From NCBI RefSeq assembly GCF_009498235.1, contig NZ_CP044205.1:2233389-2297388 (forward strand): a stretch of 64,000 bases of DNA, read 5' to 3'. Within the stretch, counting starts at the first letter, position 1, and the number at the start of each line of letters is the position of its first letter. The stretch is from Candidatus Methylospira mobilis. Its GTDB lineage: Bacteria > Pseudomonadota > Gammaproteobacteria > Methylococcales > Methylococcaceae. Under the pieces are notes generated by a model that was not told the DNA's origin, searched no databases, and saw only the letters and a program-made list of their open reading frames with translations. The translations under genes were made by a program, and so were the position numbers. Positions 1 to 8,406 of this stretch are shown here, piece after piece.

Positions 1-1039
1 AACCGATGCGGAAGCCGAAGCCCAGCGCCTGCGACGATTCCGGTTCGTATTGCAGGGCAGCGTCGTTCAGGCGCAGTTTGCTGAGCGCTTCGCGCAGATT
101 TTCATAATCATCCGATTCTACCGGGAACAAACCGGCAAACACGCGCGGCTGCACCTGCTGAAATCCCGGCAAGGCATCCGTCGTCGGGCAGTCGGTAGCG
201 GTAATCGTATCGCCGACCGGCGCGCCGAAAATATCCTTGATCGACGCCACCATGAAACCGACTTCGCCCGGCCCCAGGCTGTTCTTGTCGACCTTTTTCG
301 GCGTAAAAACGCCGACTTGATCGATGGTATGGCTTTTTCCGGTAGATAGCAGCATAATTTTCTGTTTGCGCGACATGACTCCGTTGACTACGCGCACCAG
401 CGAAACCACGCCCAGATAGTTATCGAACCAGGAATCGATGATCAGCGCCTGCAGCGGCGCATTGGCGTCGCCTTGCGGCGGCGGAATGCGCTCGACCAGC
501 TGCTCCAGCACATCTGTGACGTTCAACCCGGTCTTGGCGCTGATGCGCACCGCATCCTCGGCCGGTATGCCGATAATTTCCTCGATCTCCTTGATGACTT
601 TTTCGGGATCGGCGGAAGGCAGATCGATTTTGTTCAGTACCGGCAGCACTTCCAGACCCTGCTCGATGGCGGTGTAGCAGTTGGCGACGCTCTGCGCTTC
701 CACGCCCTGCGCCGCATCCACCACCAGCAGAGCGCCTTCGCAGGCCGCCAGCGAACGCGACACTTCATAGGAAAAATCGACATGCCCCGGCGTGTCGATG
801 AAATTGAGCATATAGACTTGCCCGTCTCGCGCCTTGTAATCCAGGGTAACGCTCTGCGCCTTGATGGTAATGCCGCGCTCGCGCTCGATATCCATGGAAT
901 CGAGCACCTGATTGGCCATTTCCCGGTCGCTTAGACCACCGCACAGCTGAATGAAGCGATCGGCCAGCGTCGATTTGCCATGATCGATATGGGCGATGAT
1001 GGAAAAGTTTCGTATGTACTTGAGGTTTGAAGAATTCAT
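1..1039 (-). CDS. lepA: Elongation factor 4 (LepA), 5' part, cut by the window edge
   Basis: Ribosome-associated translational GTPase that acts on stalled or back-translocatable elongation complexes. The N-terminus begins [20 protein letters not shown], leading straight into the GHxDHGKS-type P-loop. The switch motif RGITIK, the DTPGH motif and the NKIDLP guanine-specificity motif follow in order. About 346 codons are present; the family is about 600 residues, so the C-terminal domains lie outside the window to the left. The ATG at 1037-1039 is the only start that keeps the conserved N-terminus, and no strong Shine-Dalgarno sequence precedes it. In many gammaproteobacteria lepA directly follows mucD; here a chemosensory operon separates them. 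Confidence 0.95.
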   Translation of the reverse strand, partial: MNSSNLKYIRNFSIIAHIDHGKSTLADRFIQLCGGLSDREMANQVLDSMDIERERGITIKAQSVTLDYKARDGQVYMLNFIDTPGHVDFSYEVSRSLAACEGALLVVDAAQGVEAQSVANCYTAIEQGLEVLPVLNKIDLPSADPEKVIKEIEEIIGIPAEDAVRISAKTGLNVTDVLEQLVERIPPPQGDANAPLQALIIDSWFDNYLGVVSLVRVVNGVMSRKQKIMLLSTGKSHTIDQVGVFTPKKVDKNSLGPGEVGFMVASIKDIFGAPVGDTITATDCPTTDALPGFQQVQPRVFAGLFPVESDDYENLREALSKLRLNDAALQYEPESSQALGFGFRIG

Positions 1040-1855
1040 TAAGAATTTTAGTATGATGTTTTGGGGCTATGCACACCGCCATGTACACAAAGCGAAAACT
1101 ACCTGTATTCGTTCCGCATACTACAACAGAAGATTATAGCGCAATCGATCGACTTGCTGTAGGACTTTCCCAACCTTCTACGTTGTCCTGGCCCCAGGAC
1201 ACGAAGCGACTGTTTGGCAATTTTTTGGACGTTGATTGACATGTCATGGGATAGTGGAACCAGCCTGGACAAGGTTGACCATGGCGCAACCGTTTCCATT
1301 CCAGCCAGAAAACGTCCGCTCTCCCAATGCTGTAAAGGCTAGTTGTTTCTTCCGGTGAACCAGGTTATCCGTCAGCCCGCCGTTAGAAAATCATTGACTA
1401 CTAAATCATATTATTTTTTAATATTTGCAAACCTTATCGGTTTAAATTTCAACATTGTTTGTATAACAAATGTTTTTAGAACCGAGACCGCGCATGAGCA
1501 AGCAAGCGATTTTTTGCCTATCCTTCCACCAACACAAGCGGGTCCTTAAGCAAGTTCTTAGAGAAACACGGAATAAGACGTTTCCATTAAAGGTTCGACA
1601 CACTCACAACCTGCCAAAACAATTGCTTGCCGTTCATCCTGAGGCAATCGAAGAATTTTATCGGCGCTTCATCTGCATTAGGTGCTTTGCAGCCTTCCCC
1701 CCAACTCGACACCCGTAACCTGACTGTGTTCATCGTTGTCCCGCGCCGGCACTCGGGCGATGGCAGGCACCAAGCTGGAACGATTCAACCCTAAGGTTTA
1801 CAGTCCAACGCGATTTGACGGCTACTAAAGCCTATATTCCTCAAAGGAGATTCCT
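1040..1855. other. Intergenic region between lepA and the chemosensory operon
   Basis: About 800 bases between the divergent lepA and receptor genes. It holds a 7-bp inverted repeat with a 2-base loop at 1185-1200 and an AT-rich stretch at about 1380-1480 that could carry promoters. A possible short reading frame starts at ATG 1494 and ends at 1718. Its middle, around THNLPKQLLAVHPEAIEEF, faintly recalls a HEPN-type helix, but it has no good ribosome-binding site and may be a relic. An AAAGGAG Shine-Dalgarno sequence just before 1856 belongs to the receptor gene. I see no RNA gene here. Confidence 0.5.
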
Positions 1856-3766
1856 ATGGCAATCATCAAAAAATCAGTAAACGTAAACCGTGACGTGCCG
1901 ACTGAAGTTCGCGCTTCAGCTGCCAGGGATGCGGAAGTTCAGCGTAAGAAAGCGCGTACCCTGGCCAAGCAGCAGCAAGCGGCAGAGCGTATCGCCGCCG
2001 CCACCGGCCAGTTGTCCGCAGGCGTGAACGAAGCCGCTTCCGCCGCCGAAGAGCTGAAGCGCGCTTCCGATCAGATCGCCACCGGCGCGGAAGAAGCGTC
2101 CGGCTCCGCACAGGAATCGGTAACCGCGCTGGGACAGGTCGCAGCCGCCGTTACCCGTCAGCTGCAAAACGCGGACATCAGCCAGACCAAGATGGATGCC
2201 TGCCAGACGCTGGTAGCCAAAACCAGCGCCGAAGTCGCCAGCCTGATCACCAACGTTGATGTTGCAGCGCAACGTCAGATCGCATCCGTGGCCATGGTCG
2301 TCGAGCTGGAAAAGCAGGCCGCCAACATCGGCGATATCGTCAAGGCGGTCGGACGCATTGCCGACCAGACCAACCTGCTGGCATTGAATGCCGCCATCGA
2401 AGCGGCGCGCGCCGGCCAGCACGGCAAGGGTTTTGCCGTGGTGGCCGACGAAGTGCGCACGCTGGCGGAAACTTCGGAGAAAAGCGCGAAACAGATTCAG
2501 GATCTGGTCGGACAAATCCAGCAGGAAGTCAAGGTGATTGCCGAAGGTATCAATACCTCGGCCAAAACTGTTGAAGCCGAAATCGAAAACGGCAAAACCA
2601 TTTCCGCACAACTGGAGCAGATCCGTCTCGACGCGATTGTGGTAACCGACGCCGTGCGCGAAATCGCTACCGGCGCGCAGCAATCCAATACCGCATCGCA
2701 GCAGGCGCTACAAGCTGCCGAAAACATAGCTTCCGCCGCCGAGGAGCAATCCAGCGCCGCCGAAGAATCCGGAAAGACAGTTGCCGAACAGGCGCAGGCG
2801 CTGGCCGAATGCGAACAGTTGGCGCAAAGCCTGTCGGAACTGGCCGACGAGCTGAAAAACTCCACCGATGTCGCCAAGAGCGCAGAAGAAGTCGCCTCAG
2901 CCGCCGAAGAACTGTCTTCAGCCGTGCAGGAAATCAACCGTTCCGGCACCCAGATCATGGCCGCCATCGAACAGATACGCAAAGGCGCGCAGGTGCAGGC
3001 CGCCGCCACCGAAGAATCCGCCTCCGCGTTGGCGCAGATCGAAAAAGGCCTGGAAGTCGGGCAGGCGCGCGCCGCAGTCTGTCTTGAAAAAGTCAATGTA
3101 ATAAGAGGCCTGCTCGACACCAACAAGACATCTGTCGATGCCTTGATCAAGGGCATCAGCGATTCAGCAGTCGCATCGCGCGACAGCATCAAGCAGGTCA
3201 AGGATCTGGAACTGGTATCGCGCCGCATCGACAAGATCGTCGACGCCATCGCCACCGTGTCGATCCAGACCAATATGCTCGCCGTCAACGGCTCCATCGA
3301 AGCTGCGCGCGCCGGTGAATTCGGCAAGGGTTTCGTGGTAGTCGCCACAGATATTCGCAATCTGGCGCACGATTCCGCCGAAAACGCCGACCGCATCAAG
3401 GACCTGGTCAAGGCGGTACAGGACCAAATCGGCGTGGTCGGGCGCGACCTGAATGAAATCGTCGTCGCGGCGCAGAGCGAAGTGGAAAAGGCCAAGGCCA
3501 GCACCGTTGCGCTGGTGAATATCGAAATCGATGTCGCCGGCGTGGAAAAAAGCACACAGGAAATCCTCATCGCCGCCAACGAAATCGCCGCCGCGCTCGG
3601 ACAAGTAAAAACCGGTGTCGATCAGATTGCAGCAGCCGCGCAGGAAGCCGACAAAGCCGCCACAGAAGCCGCCGCCGCCGCCACCCAACAGTCCAAGGGC
3701 GCGGAAGAACTGGCCGCAGCCATCGAAGAAATTGCTTCTCTCGCCGACGAATTGCAGAGCGCCTGA
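1856..3766 (+). CDS. Soluble methyl-accepting chemotaxis protein with two tandem signalling tips
   Basis: Predicted cytoplasmic chemoreceptor of 636 residues. It has no transmembrane segment, signal peptide, PAS or other recognisable ligand-binding domain; nearly all of it is Ala/Glu-rich coiled coil. Two receptor hairpin tips are visible. The first (about residues 168-205) is nearly canonical, with [17 protein letters not shown] followed by [16 protein letters not shown]. The second (about 465-503) is diverged, with [17 protein letters not shown] followed by [15 protein letters not shown]. Flanking helices also repeat (SAAEEL at about 60 and about 347), so the protein looks like an internal duplication with a period near 290 residues. 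An AAAGGAG ribosome-binding site supports this ATG. It is the first gene of the operon and presumably feeds the three-domain CheW and CheA downstream. Family certain; stimulus unknown. Confidence 0.93.
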   Translation: MAIIKKSVNVNRDVPTEVRASAARDAEVQRKKARTLAKQQQAAERIAAATGQLSAGVNEAASAAEELKRASDQIATGAEEASGSAQESVTALGQVAAAVTRQLQNADISQTKMDACQTLVAKTSAEVASLITNVDVAAQRQIASVAMVVELEKQAANIGDIVKAVGRIADQTNLLALNAAIEAARAGQHGKGFAVVADEVRTLAETSEKSAKQIQDLVGQIQQEVKVIAEGINTSAKTVEAEIENGKTISAQLEQIRLDAIVVTDAVREIATGAQQSNTASQQALQAAENIASAAEEQSSAAEESGKTVAEQAQALAECEQLAQSLSELADELKNSTDVAKSAEEVASAAEELSSAVQEINRSGTQIMAAIEQIRKGAQVQAAATEESASALAQIEKGLEVGQARAAVCLEKVNVIRGLLDTNKTSVDALIKGISDSAVASRDSIKQVKDLELVSRRIDKIVDAIATVSIQTNMLAVNGSIEAARAGEFGKGFVVVATDIRNLAHDSAENADRIKDLVKAVQDQIGVVGRDLNEIVVAAQSEVEKAKASTVALVNIEIDVAGVEKSTQEILIAANEIAAALGQVKTGVDQIAAAAQEADKAATEAAAAATQQSKGAEELAAAIEEIASLADELQSA

Positions 3767-3793
3767 ACCTCATCCATCCCTGGGACATAAAGT

Positions 3794-5356
3794 ATGACTG
3801 CAGAAACTCTGGAACAGCCCGAGAACAGCGCGAGCTCGGAGAGCGATGCTCTCCAGGCGCAAGAGTCCAACGTCCGCCAGTTTGTCACGTTTATTGTCGA
3901 CGATGAGGTATTTGCCGTGGATATGGCGCCGGTACAGGAAATCATTCGCGTACCCGACGTGGTGCGCGTGCCGCTGGCCCCACTCACGCTGGACGGTCTC
4001 GCCAACCTGCGCGGCAAGGTGTTGCCGATCATTTCCTTACGGCGCATTTTCGGCTTTCCCGAACGGGACGATGACGATGCCACGCGCGCCGTGGTCATAG
4101 ACTTGGGGCAACCGCTCGGTTTTGTGGTGGATCACGTCGCCAGCGTAGTCGGCGTCGAGATTGGCAAAATCGAAGATGTCAGCGCGATCCGCGGCACTGT
4201 CAATACCGAACTGCTGGCCGGTCTGCTGAAGGACGCCGGCGGACATGCGATGATCATGGTGCTCGACTTCGGCAAACTGATCGCCAGCGAATTCGCCGAA
4301 ATCTCCGCGCTTTCCCGCCGTGCCGAGAGCGGCGGCCGTTATGGTGATACGGCGAACGAGGCAGAAAAATCGGGCGACGAACTGCAACTGGTGAGTTTTG
4401 CCGTAGCAGGACAGGAATACGCTATAACCATCGACGACGTGCAGGAAATCGTGCAGATGCCTGAGCACATCATGCATGTGCCTCACGCCGAATCGCATGT
4501 GCTGGGCGTGATGACGCTCAGAAACCGGCTGCTGCCGCTGGTCAGTTTGCGCCGCATGTTCGCGCTGCTGCCGCAGGATGCCGACGAGCGCAGCCGTATC
4601 GTGGTGGTTACGCTGGGCGCGATCTCGGTAGGCGTGGTCATGGACAGCGTCAACGAAGTGCTGCGCGTGCCGAAAACACAGGTTGACGCCATGCCCGGCC
4701 TGCTGGCGCGCGACGGCGAACTGTCAGAGATCACCCAAATTTGCCGGCTGGACGGAGGCAAGCGCCTGGTATCGATCATTTCCGCCGGCAATATATTCCG
4801 CCATTCGGCAATCAAGGAGGCTTTGAGTACCGTGGAAAAAATGCAAGACGACAATGCCGTGTATGCAACCGGCAACCAGCAGGACGATCTCGTCGAGGAC
4901 GACGAGCAAATGGTGGTGTTCCGTTTGGGCAAGGAGGAATTCGGTGTGCCGATCGAGAGCGTGCAGGAAATTGTACGCGTACCCGACGAACTGACCCATG
5001 TGCCCAAAGCGCCCGCTTTCGTCGAGGGAGTGATCAACCTGCGCGGCGCTGTGCTGCCGGTGATCGACCAGCGTCTGCGTTTGGGCCTGGAAACGGTGGA
5101 ACGCAATGAGCAGCAGCGCATCATGGTCTATCTGTTCGACAATGTGCGTACCGGTTTCATCGTCGATTCCGTCACCGAGGTGCTGAAAATCCGCAAGGAT
5201 ACGATTGAAGCCTCGCCTCACCTTTCCGGGGAGCAGGCTCGCCTGATCGCGCGCGTGGCCAATCTGGAAAAGCAGAAGCGTATCATCCAGTTGATCGATC
5301 CTTCGCGATTGATGGAAGGCCAGGATATGCAAGGTTTGGCGGCGCTGGCGGGGTAA
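3794..5356 (+). CDS. Scaffold protein with three CheW domains
   Basis: CheW-type coupling protein that would link receptor tips to the CheA kinase. At 520 residues it is about three times the usual CheW length, and three complete CheW-like units are visible. They begin near residue 33 (RQFVTFIVDDEVFAVDM), near 197 (LQLVSFAVAGQEYAI) and near 375 (QMVVFRLGKEEFGVPI). Each carries the VQEI(I/V)xxP strand and a later L(R)xxxLPxxxxR segment. The linkers are short and acidic. The start at 3794 lies 27 bases after the receptor stop, with only a weak GGGAC-type ribosome-binding site. A naturally multivalent CheW could bridge several receptors or kinases; that is inference. Confidence 0.93.
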   Translation: MTAETLEQPENSASSESDALQAQESNVRQFVTFIVDDEVFAVDMAPVQEIIRVPDVVRVPLAPLTLDGLANLRGKVLPIISLRRIFGFPERDDDDATRAVVIDLGQPLGFVVDHVASVVGVEIGKIEDVSAIRGTVNTELLAGLLKDAGGHAMIMVLDFGKLIASEFAEISALSRRAESGGRYGDTANEAEKSGDELQLVSFAVAGQEYAITIDDVQEIVQMPEHIMHVPHAESHVLGVMTLRNRLLPLVSLRRMFALLPQDADERSRIVVVTLGAISVGVVMDSVNEVLRVPKTQVDAMPGLLARDGELSEITQICRLDGGKRLVSIISAGNIFRHSAIKEALSTVEKMQDDNAVYATGNQQDDLVEDDEQMVVFRLGKEEFGVPIESVQEIVRVPDELTHVPKAPAFVEGVINLRGAVLPVIDQRLRLGLETVERNEQQRIMVYLFDNVRTGFIVDSVTEVLKIRKDTIEASPHLSGEQARLIARVANLEKQKRIIQLIDPSRLMEGQDMQGLAALAG

Positions 5357-5398
5357 AAACGAGCTAACAAACGGGACGAAATTCAATCTCGTCTCACA

Positions 5399-5438
5399 AT
5401 CATCGCAGGAGCGGGCTAAAGCCCGCTCCTGCGATGAT
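5399..5438. repeat. Perfect 19-bp palindrome between the CheW-like gene and cheB
   Basis: The arm 5399-5417 is the exact reverse complement of 5420-5438, with a 2-base AA loop. The core is GGAGCGGGCT/AGCCCGCTCC. There is no following T-run on the plus strand, so it is not a classical terminator. It resembles the REP-like palindromes scattered between genes in gammaproteobacteria. It could weaken read-through or stabilise the upstream mRNA, setting apart the receptor/CheW part from the cheB-onward part of the operon. Confidence 0.8.
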
Positions 5439-5483
5439 GATCAAGCCGCCAACACGGCAAGATTAATTAAACTACCAACAACC

Positions 5484-6545
5484 ATGATCAAGCTGCTTAT
5501 AGTCGACGATTCGGCGTTGATGCGCCGCCAACTGACCACACTGTTCGAAGCAGAGGGCGGTTTCGAAATACGCTTGGCGCGCAACGGCAAGGAGGCGGTC
5601 GAAGAAAATCTGCTGTTCAAACCGGATGTGGTGACTTTGGACATCAACATGCCGGAAATGGACGGCCTTACCGCATTGTCGTTGATCATGGCGCAACGGC
5701 CGGTGGCGGTGGTCATGGTGTCGTCGCTGACGGAAAAAGGCGCGTTGGCAACTTTTGAGGCGCTGGCTCTAGGGGCCGTGGACTATGTGGCCAAACCGGA
5801 GGGAACCATTTCGCTCACCATTGATGTTATTCGGAGCGAATTGATAAACAAGGTTCGAGCTGCCGCAAGAGCCAGACTCAAGACCAGCAGAGGGCTTGTT
5901 TCACGCATCCGCGAGGAACGTTCGCAGCAAACGGCTGCGCGTCCGGCCAATGTGCGCCGTGATATGAGTAGTGAGGGTGTGGTCATCATCGGTGTCTCCA
6001 CCGGCGGGCCACGCACACTGGAGGATATTCTGCCTTTGCTGCCGGCGGATTTTCCGTGGCCGGTGCTGGTGGCCCAACACATGCCCTCCAGTTTTACTTT
6101 GCCTTTCGCCGCGCGTATGAACGAATTATGCGTATTGCAGGTGGTCGAAGCCTCTCGCCCGGTGCTCATCAAAGCCGGCACCATTTACATCGCCAAGGGC
6201 GGCGCCGATCTGGTGCTGACGCAACGCGGCGGAAGCGGAGTCATGGTATTGGCCAAGCCGGAAAGCAAGGATTTTCTTTGGCACCCTTCGGTGGAACTGC
6301 TGGGGCGCTCGGCTCTGGAGCATTGCGACCCGGCGCGCATCATAGCGGTGATGCTGACCGGCATGGGTTATGACGGCGCGGATGCTTTTACCGAGATCAA
6401 AAAACGAGGCGGGCGCACGATCGCCGAATCGGAGGAAACCGCGGTGGTATTCGGCATGCCGGCAGAGTTGATCAAACGCGGCGGCGCATCGATCGTATTG
6501 AGCGCGGAAAAAATTGCCAACCAAATTATTACCTGGGCCGGATAG
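5484..6545 (+). CDS. cheB: CheB protein-glutamate methylesterase with receiver domain
   Basis: Removes methyl groups from receptor glutamates and deamidates glutamines, giving adaptation. Residues 1 to about 120 form a response-regulator receiver (IVDDS near the start, phosphoacceptor D53 in TLDINMPEMDG). A linker leads to the catalytic domain from about 160. Catalytic residues by motif are S172 (GVSTGGP), H199 (AQHMP) and D297 (GMGYDGA). The length of 353 residues is normal. The gene comes after the palindrome at 5399-5438; the next gene begins 16 bases after its stop. Confidence 0.96.
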   Translation: MIKLLIVDDSALMRRQLTTLFEAEGGFEIRLARNGKEAVEENLLFKPDVVTLDINMPEMDGLTALSLIMAQRPVAVVMVSSLTEKGALATFEALALGAVDYVAKPEGTISLTIDVIRSELINKVRAAARARLKTSRGLVSRIREERSQQTAARPANVRRDMSSEGVVIIGVSTGGPRTLEDILPLLPADFPWPVLVAQHMPSSFTLPFAARMNELCVLQVVEASRPVLIKAGTIYIAKGGADLVLTQRGGSGVMVLAKPESKDFLWHPSVELLGRSALEHCDPARIIAVMLTGMGYDGADAFTEIKKRGGRTIAESEETAVVFGMPAELIKRGGASIVLSAEKIANQIITWAG

Positions 6546-6561
6546 ACCGGCTGGACGATAT

Positions 6562-7185
6562 ATGCCCATAGTAAAACAGCAAACACTGCAAGTAACAGAA
6601 GAAGAGAAACGGCAGTGGCCGCGTGATTTCGACGGTTTGACCATAGCGCTGGAGAGCGGCGACACCACTGCCCGGCGTTGGGCTGCGCGTGATCTGGCGG
6701 AGTTTCCGGGGGCCTCAACAATTTTGGCGGCGCGCCTGAAATCTGAGCCCAGTCCCAATGTGCGCGACGCAATCCTGAGCGCGCTGACGCGTTTGGGCGA
6801 CAGGCAAGCCGTCGCCGGGCTGGTGGAATGCCTGCGCAGTGAAGACGCGGCCTTGCGCAACGAGGCCATCGAGTCGATGAAGGCCTTACCGGAGGAAGTT
6901 GCGCCCATCATGGATGAACTGCTCTCCGACGCCGACCCGGATGTGCGAATTTTTGCGGTGAATATACTTGAATCGCTACGCCATCCCAGGGTCGAAGCCT
7001 GGCTGGTGGCGGTGATTGAGCGCGACGCGCATGTCAATGTCTGCGCCACCGCCCTTGATCTGCTCAGCGAACTAGGCTCAGAAATTTCCAGGCATGCGCT
7101 GGAACGTCTCCCGTTACGATTCCCTGATGAACCCTATATCACATTCGTGACCAACCTGGCCTTGAAGCGCCTCAATGAAAACTGA
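6562..7185 (+). CDS. HEAT-repeat protein in the chemosensory operon
   Basis: A 207-residue protein with no membrane segment. It is built of repeated helix pairs typical of HEAT/PBS-lyase repeats: DTTARRWAARDLAEFP, SPNVRDAILSALTRLGD, DAALRNEAIESMKALP and DPDVRIFAVNILESLRHP lie at about 32-residue spacing through most of the chain. Such solenoids bind proteins; no catalytic motif is seen. I chose ATG 6562, 16 bases after the cheB stop; an in-frame upstream ATG at 6514 would overlap cheB. Its 3' end overlaps cheR by 11 bases, which suggests translational coupling. A role as an adaptor for CheB, CheR or the receptor is inference from position only. Confidence 0.85.
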   Translation: MPIVKQQTLQVTEEEKRQWPRDFDGLTIALESGDTTARRWAARDLAEFPGASTILAARLKSEPSPNVRDAILSALTRLGDRQAVAGLVECLRSEDAALRNEAIESMKALPEEVAPIMDELLSDADPDVRIFAVNILESLRHPRVEAWLVAVIERDAHVNVCATALDLLSELGSEISRHALERLPLRFPDEPYITFVTNLALKRLNEN

Positions 7186-8038
7186 TGCCGCTACGGCGAA
7201 AATGTCCATCAGCGATGAGGATTTCCGGACATTCCGCGAATATTTTTATCGTAAAACCGGCATCCATTTCGAGGATTCCAAGCGTTACTTTGTCGACAAA
7301 CGTCTGATGGAGCGCATTGCGGCGACCGATTCCAAAAGTTTTCGCGGTTATTTTATCATGCTGCGCCTAGAGACTTCCGGTGTAGAGCTTCAGGCCCTGG
7401 TCAATCTGATGACGGTCAATGAGACCTATTTCTTCCGGGAAGAGTATCAGTTCCAATGCATGGTCACTTCCCTGCTGAAGGAAATCACCCAGCACAAAAA
7501 AGACAACCGGTTTCCTATTCGGATCTGGTCTATCCCTTCTTCATCGGGCGAAGAGGCCTATTCCATCGTGATTTACCTGCTGGAATACTGGCCAGGCATC
7601 CATGATTGGGATGTGGAAATTATTTCTTCGGATATCGACACGAATATTATCAGCCGGGCGCAGCTCGGACATTACTCGCCCCGTTCGGTGCAGCACCTGC
7701 CGCCGCATCTGCTGGATAAATACTTCACGATGTCCGCCGGTAATTACCAGATCAATGACGATATCAACCAATCGGTGGAATTCACTCGCGTCAATCTGAT
7801 GAACTTGGCCGATGTACGAGCTTACCGCGGTTTCGATATTGTGTTTTGCCGCAACCTGCTGATTTATTTTGACGAACTGTCTCGCCGTCAGGCAGCCGAT
7901 ACTTTTTTTGATGCGCTGAATCCGGGCGGTTTTGTGTGTCTCGGCCATTCGGAATCGATGAGCCGGACGTCCTCGTTGTTTCGGGTACGCAAATTTCCCG
8001 AAGCCATCGTGTACCAAAAACCCCTGGAGGATGCATGA
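7175..8038 (+). CDS. cheR: CheR receptor methyltransferase
   Basis: S-adenosylmethionine-dependent glutamate methyltransferase that opposes CheB. It has 287 residues in two parts: an N-terminal helical domain (FREYFYRKTGIHF; TVNETYFFREEYQF at about 88-101) and a SAM-binding Rossmann domain with IWSIPSSSGEEAYSI, a DIDTNII adenosine-binding acidic strand, and DIVFCRNLLIYFD. The usual GCSTGEEPYS signature is altered to PSSSGEEAYS. The family fold is otherwise intact and the length is normal. It overlaps the HEAT gene by 11 bases and the next cheY by 4 (ATGA). Confidence 0.95.
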   Translation: MKTDAATAKMSISDEDFRTFREYFYRKTGIHFEDSKRYFVDKRLMERIAATDSKSFRGYFIMLRLETSGVELQALVNLMTVNETYFFREEYQFQCMVTSLLKEITQHKKDNRFPIRIWSIPSSSGEEAYSIVIYLLEYWPGIHDWDVEIISSDIDTNIISRAQLGHYSPRSVQHLPPHLLDKYFTMSAGNYQINDDINQSVEFTRVNLMNLADVRAYRGFDIVFCRNLLIYFDELSRRQAADTFFDALNPGGFVCLGHSESMSRTSSLFRVRKFPEAIVYQKPLEDA

Positions 8039-8406
8039 AGCGCATACTCGTTGTCGACGATGCCGCCACGGTACGCTTGTATCACCGCAATATTCTTGAA
8101 TCTTCCGGTTATACGGTAGATGAGGCGGTAAACGGTATCGAAGCGCTGGAAAAGACCTTGCAAATGCAATTCGACCTTTATATCGTCGATGTCAACATGC
8201 CCAAGCTGGACGGTTATGGCTTTCTCGAAGAGCTGCGCAGCCACGATCTGCCGCAGGCGCCTGCGATGATGGTCTCCACGGAAGCGGGAGCCAGAGACCG
8301 GATCCGCGCCTTAAGCGTGGGCGCCAACCTTTATCTGGTTAAACCGGTTAAGCCGGAAGAACTGTTGTCTCACGCCAGACTGTTGTTGGGGGAGGCAGAA
8401 ACATGA
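8035..8406 (+). CDS. CheY-like single-domain response regulator (first copy)
   Basis: A stand-alone receiver domain of 123 residues, expected to be phosphorylated by the operon's CheA. It contains the acidic pair in VVDDA, phosphoacceptor D52 (YIVDVNMPKLDG), a conserved Thr/Ser region at MVSTEAG, and K103 (LVKPVKP). Start ATG 8035 overlaps the cheR stop as ATGA and has a GGAGG ribosome-binding site inside cheR. It overlaps cheA by 4 bases. With the copy at 11056 it gives the pathway two outputs, or one output and a phosphate sink. Confidence 0.94.
   Translation: MKRILVVDDAATVRLYHRNILESSGYTVDEAVNGIEALEKTLQMQFDLYIVDVNMPKLDGYGFLEELRSHDLPQAPAMMVSTEAGARDRIRALSVGANLYLVKPVKPEELLSHARLLLGEAET

Noticed and set aside
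1470-1718. 82-codon frame with a faint HEPN-like segment
   Set aside because: Similarity is limited to a few residues, and there is no good start signal; it is kept only as a remark in the intergenic entry.
2497-3579. Long antisense reading frame (about 360 codons) opposite the receptor gene
   Set aside because: It is a Ser/Ala/Thr-rich shadow of the repetitive Ala/Glu coiled coil on the plus strand, with no family resemblance or ribosome-binding site.
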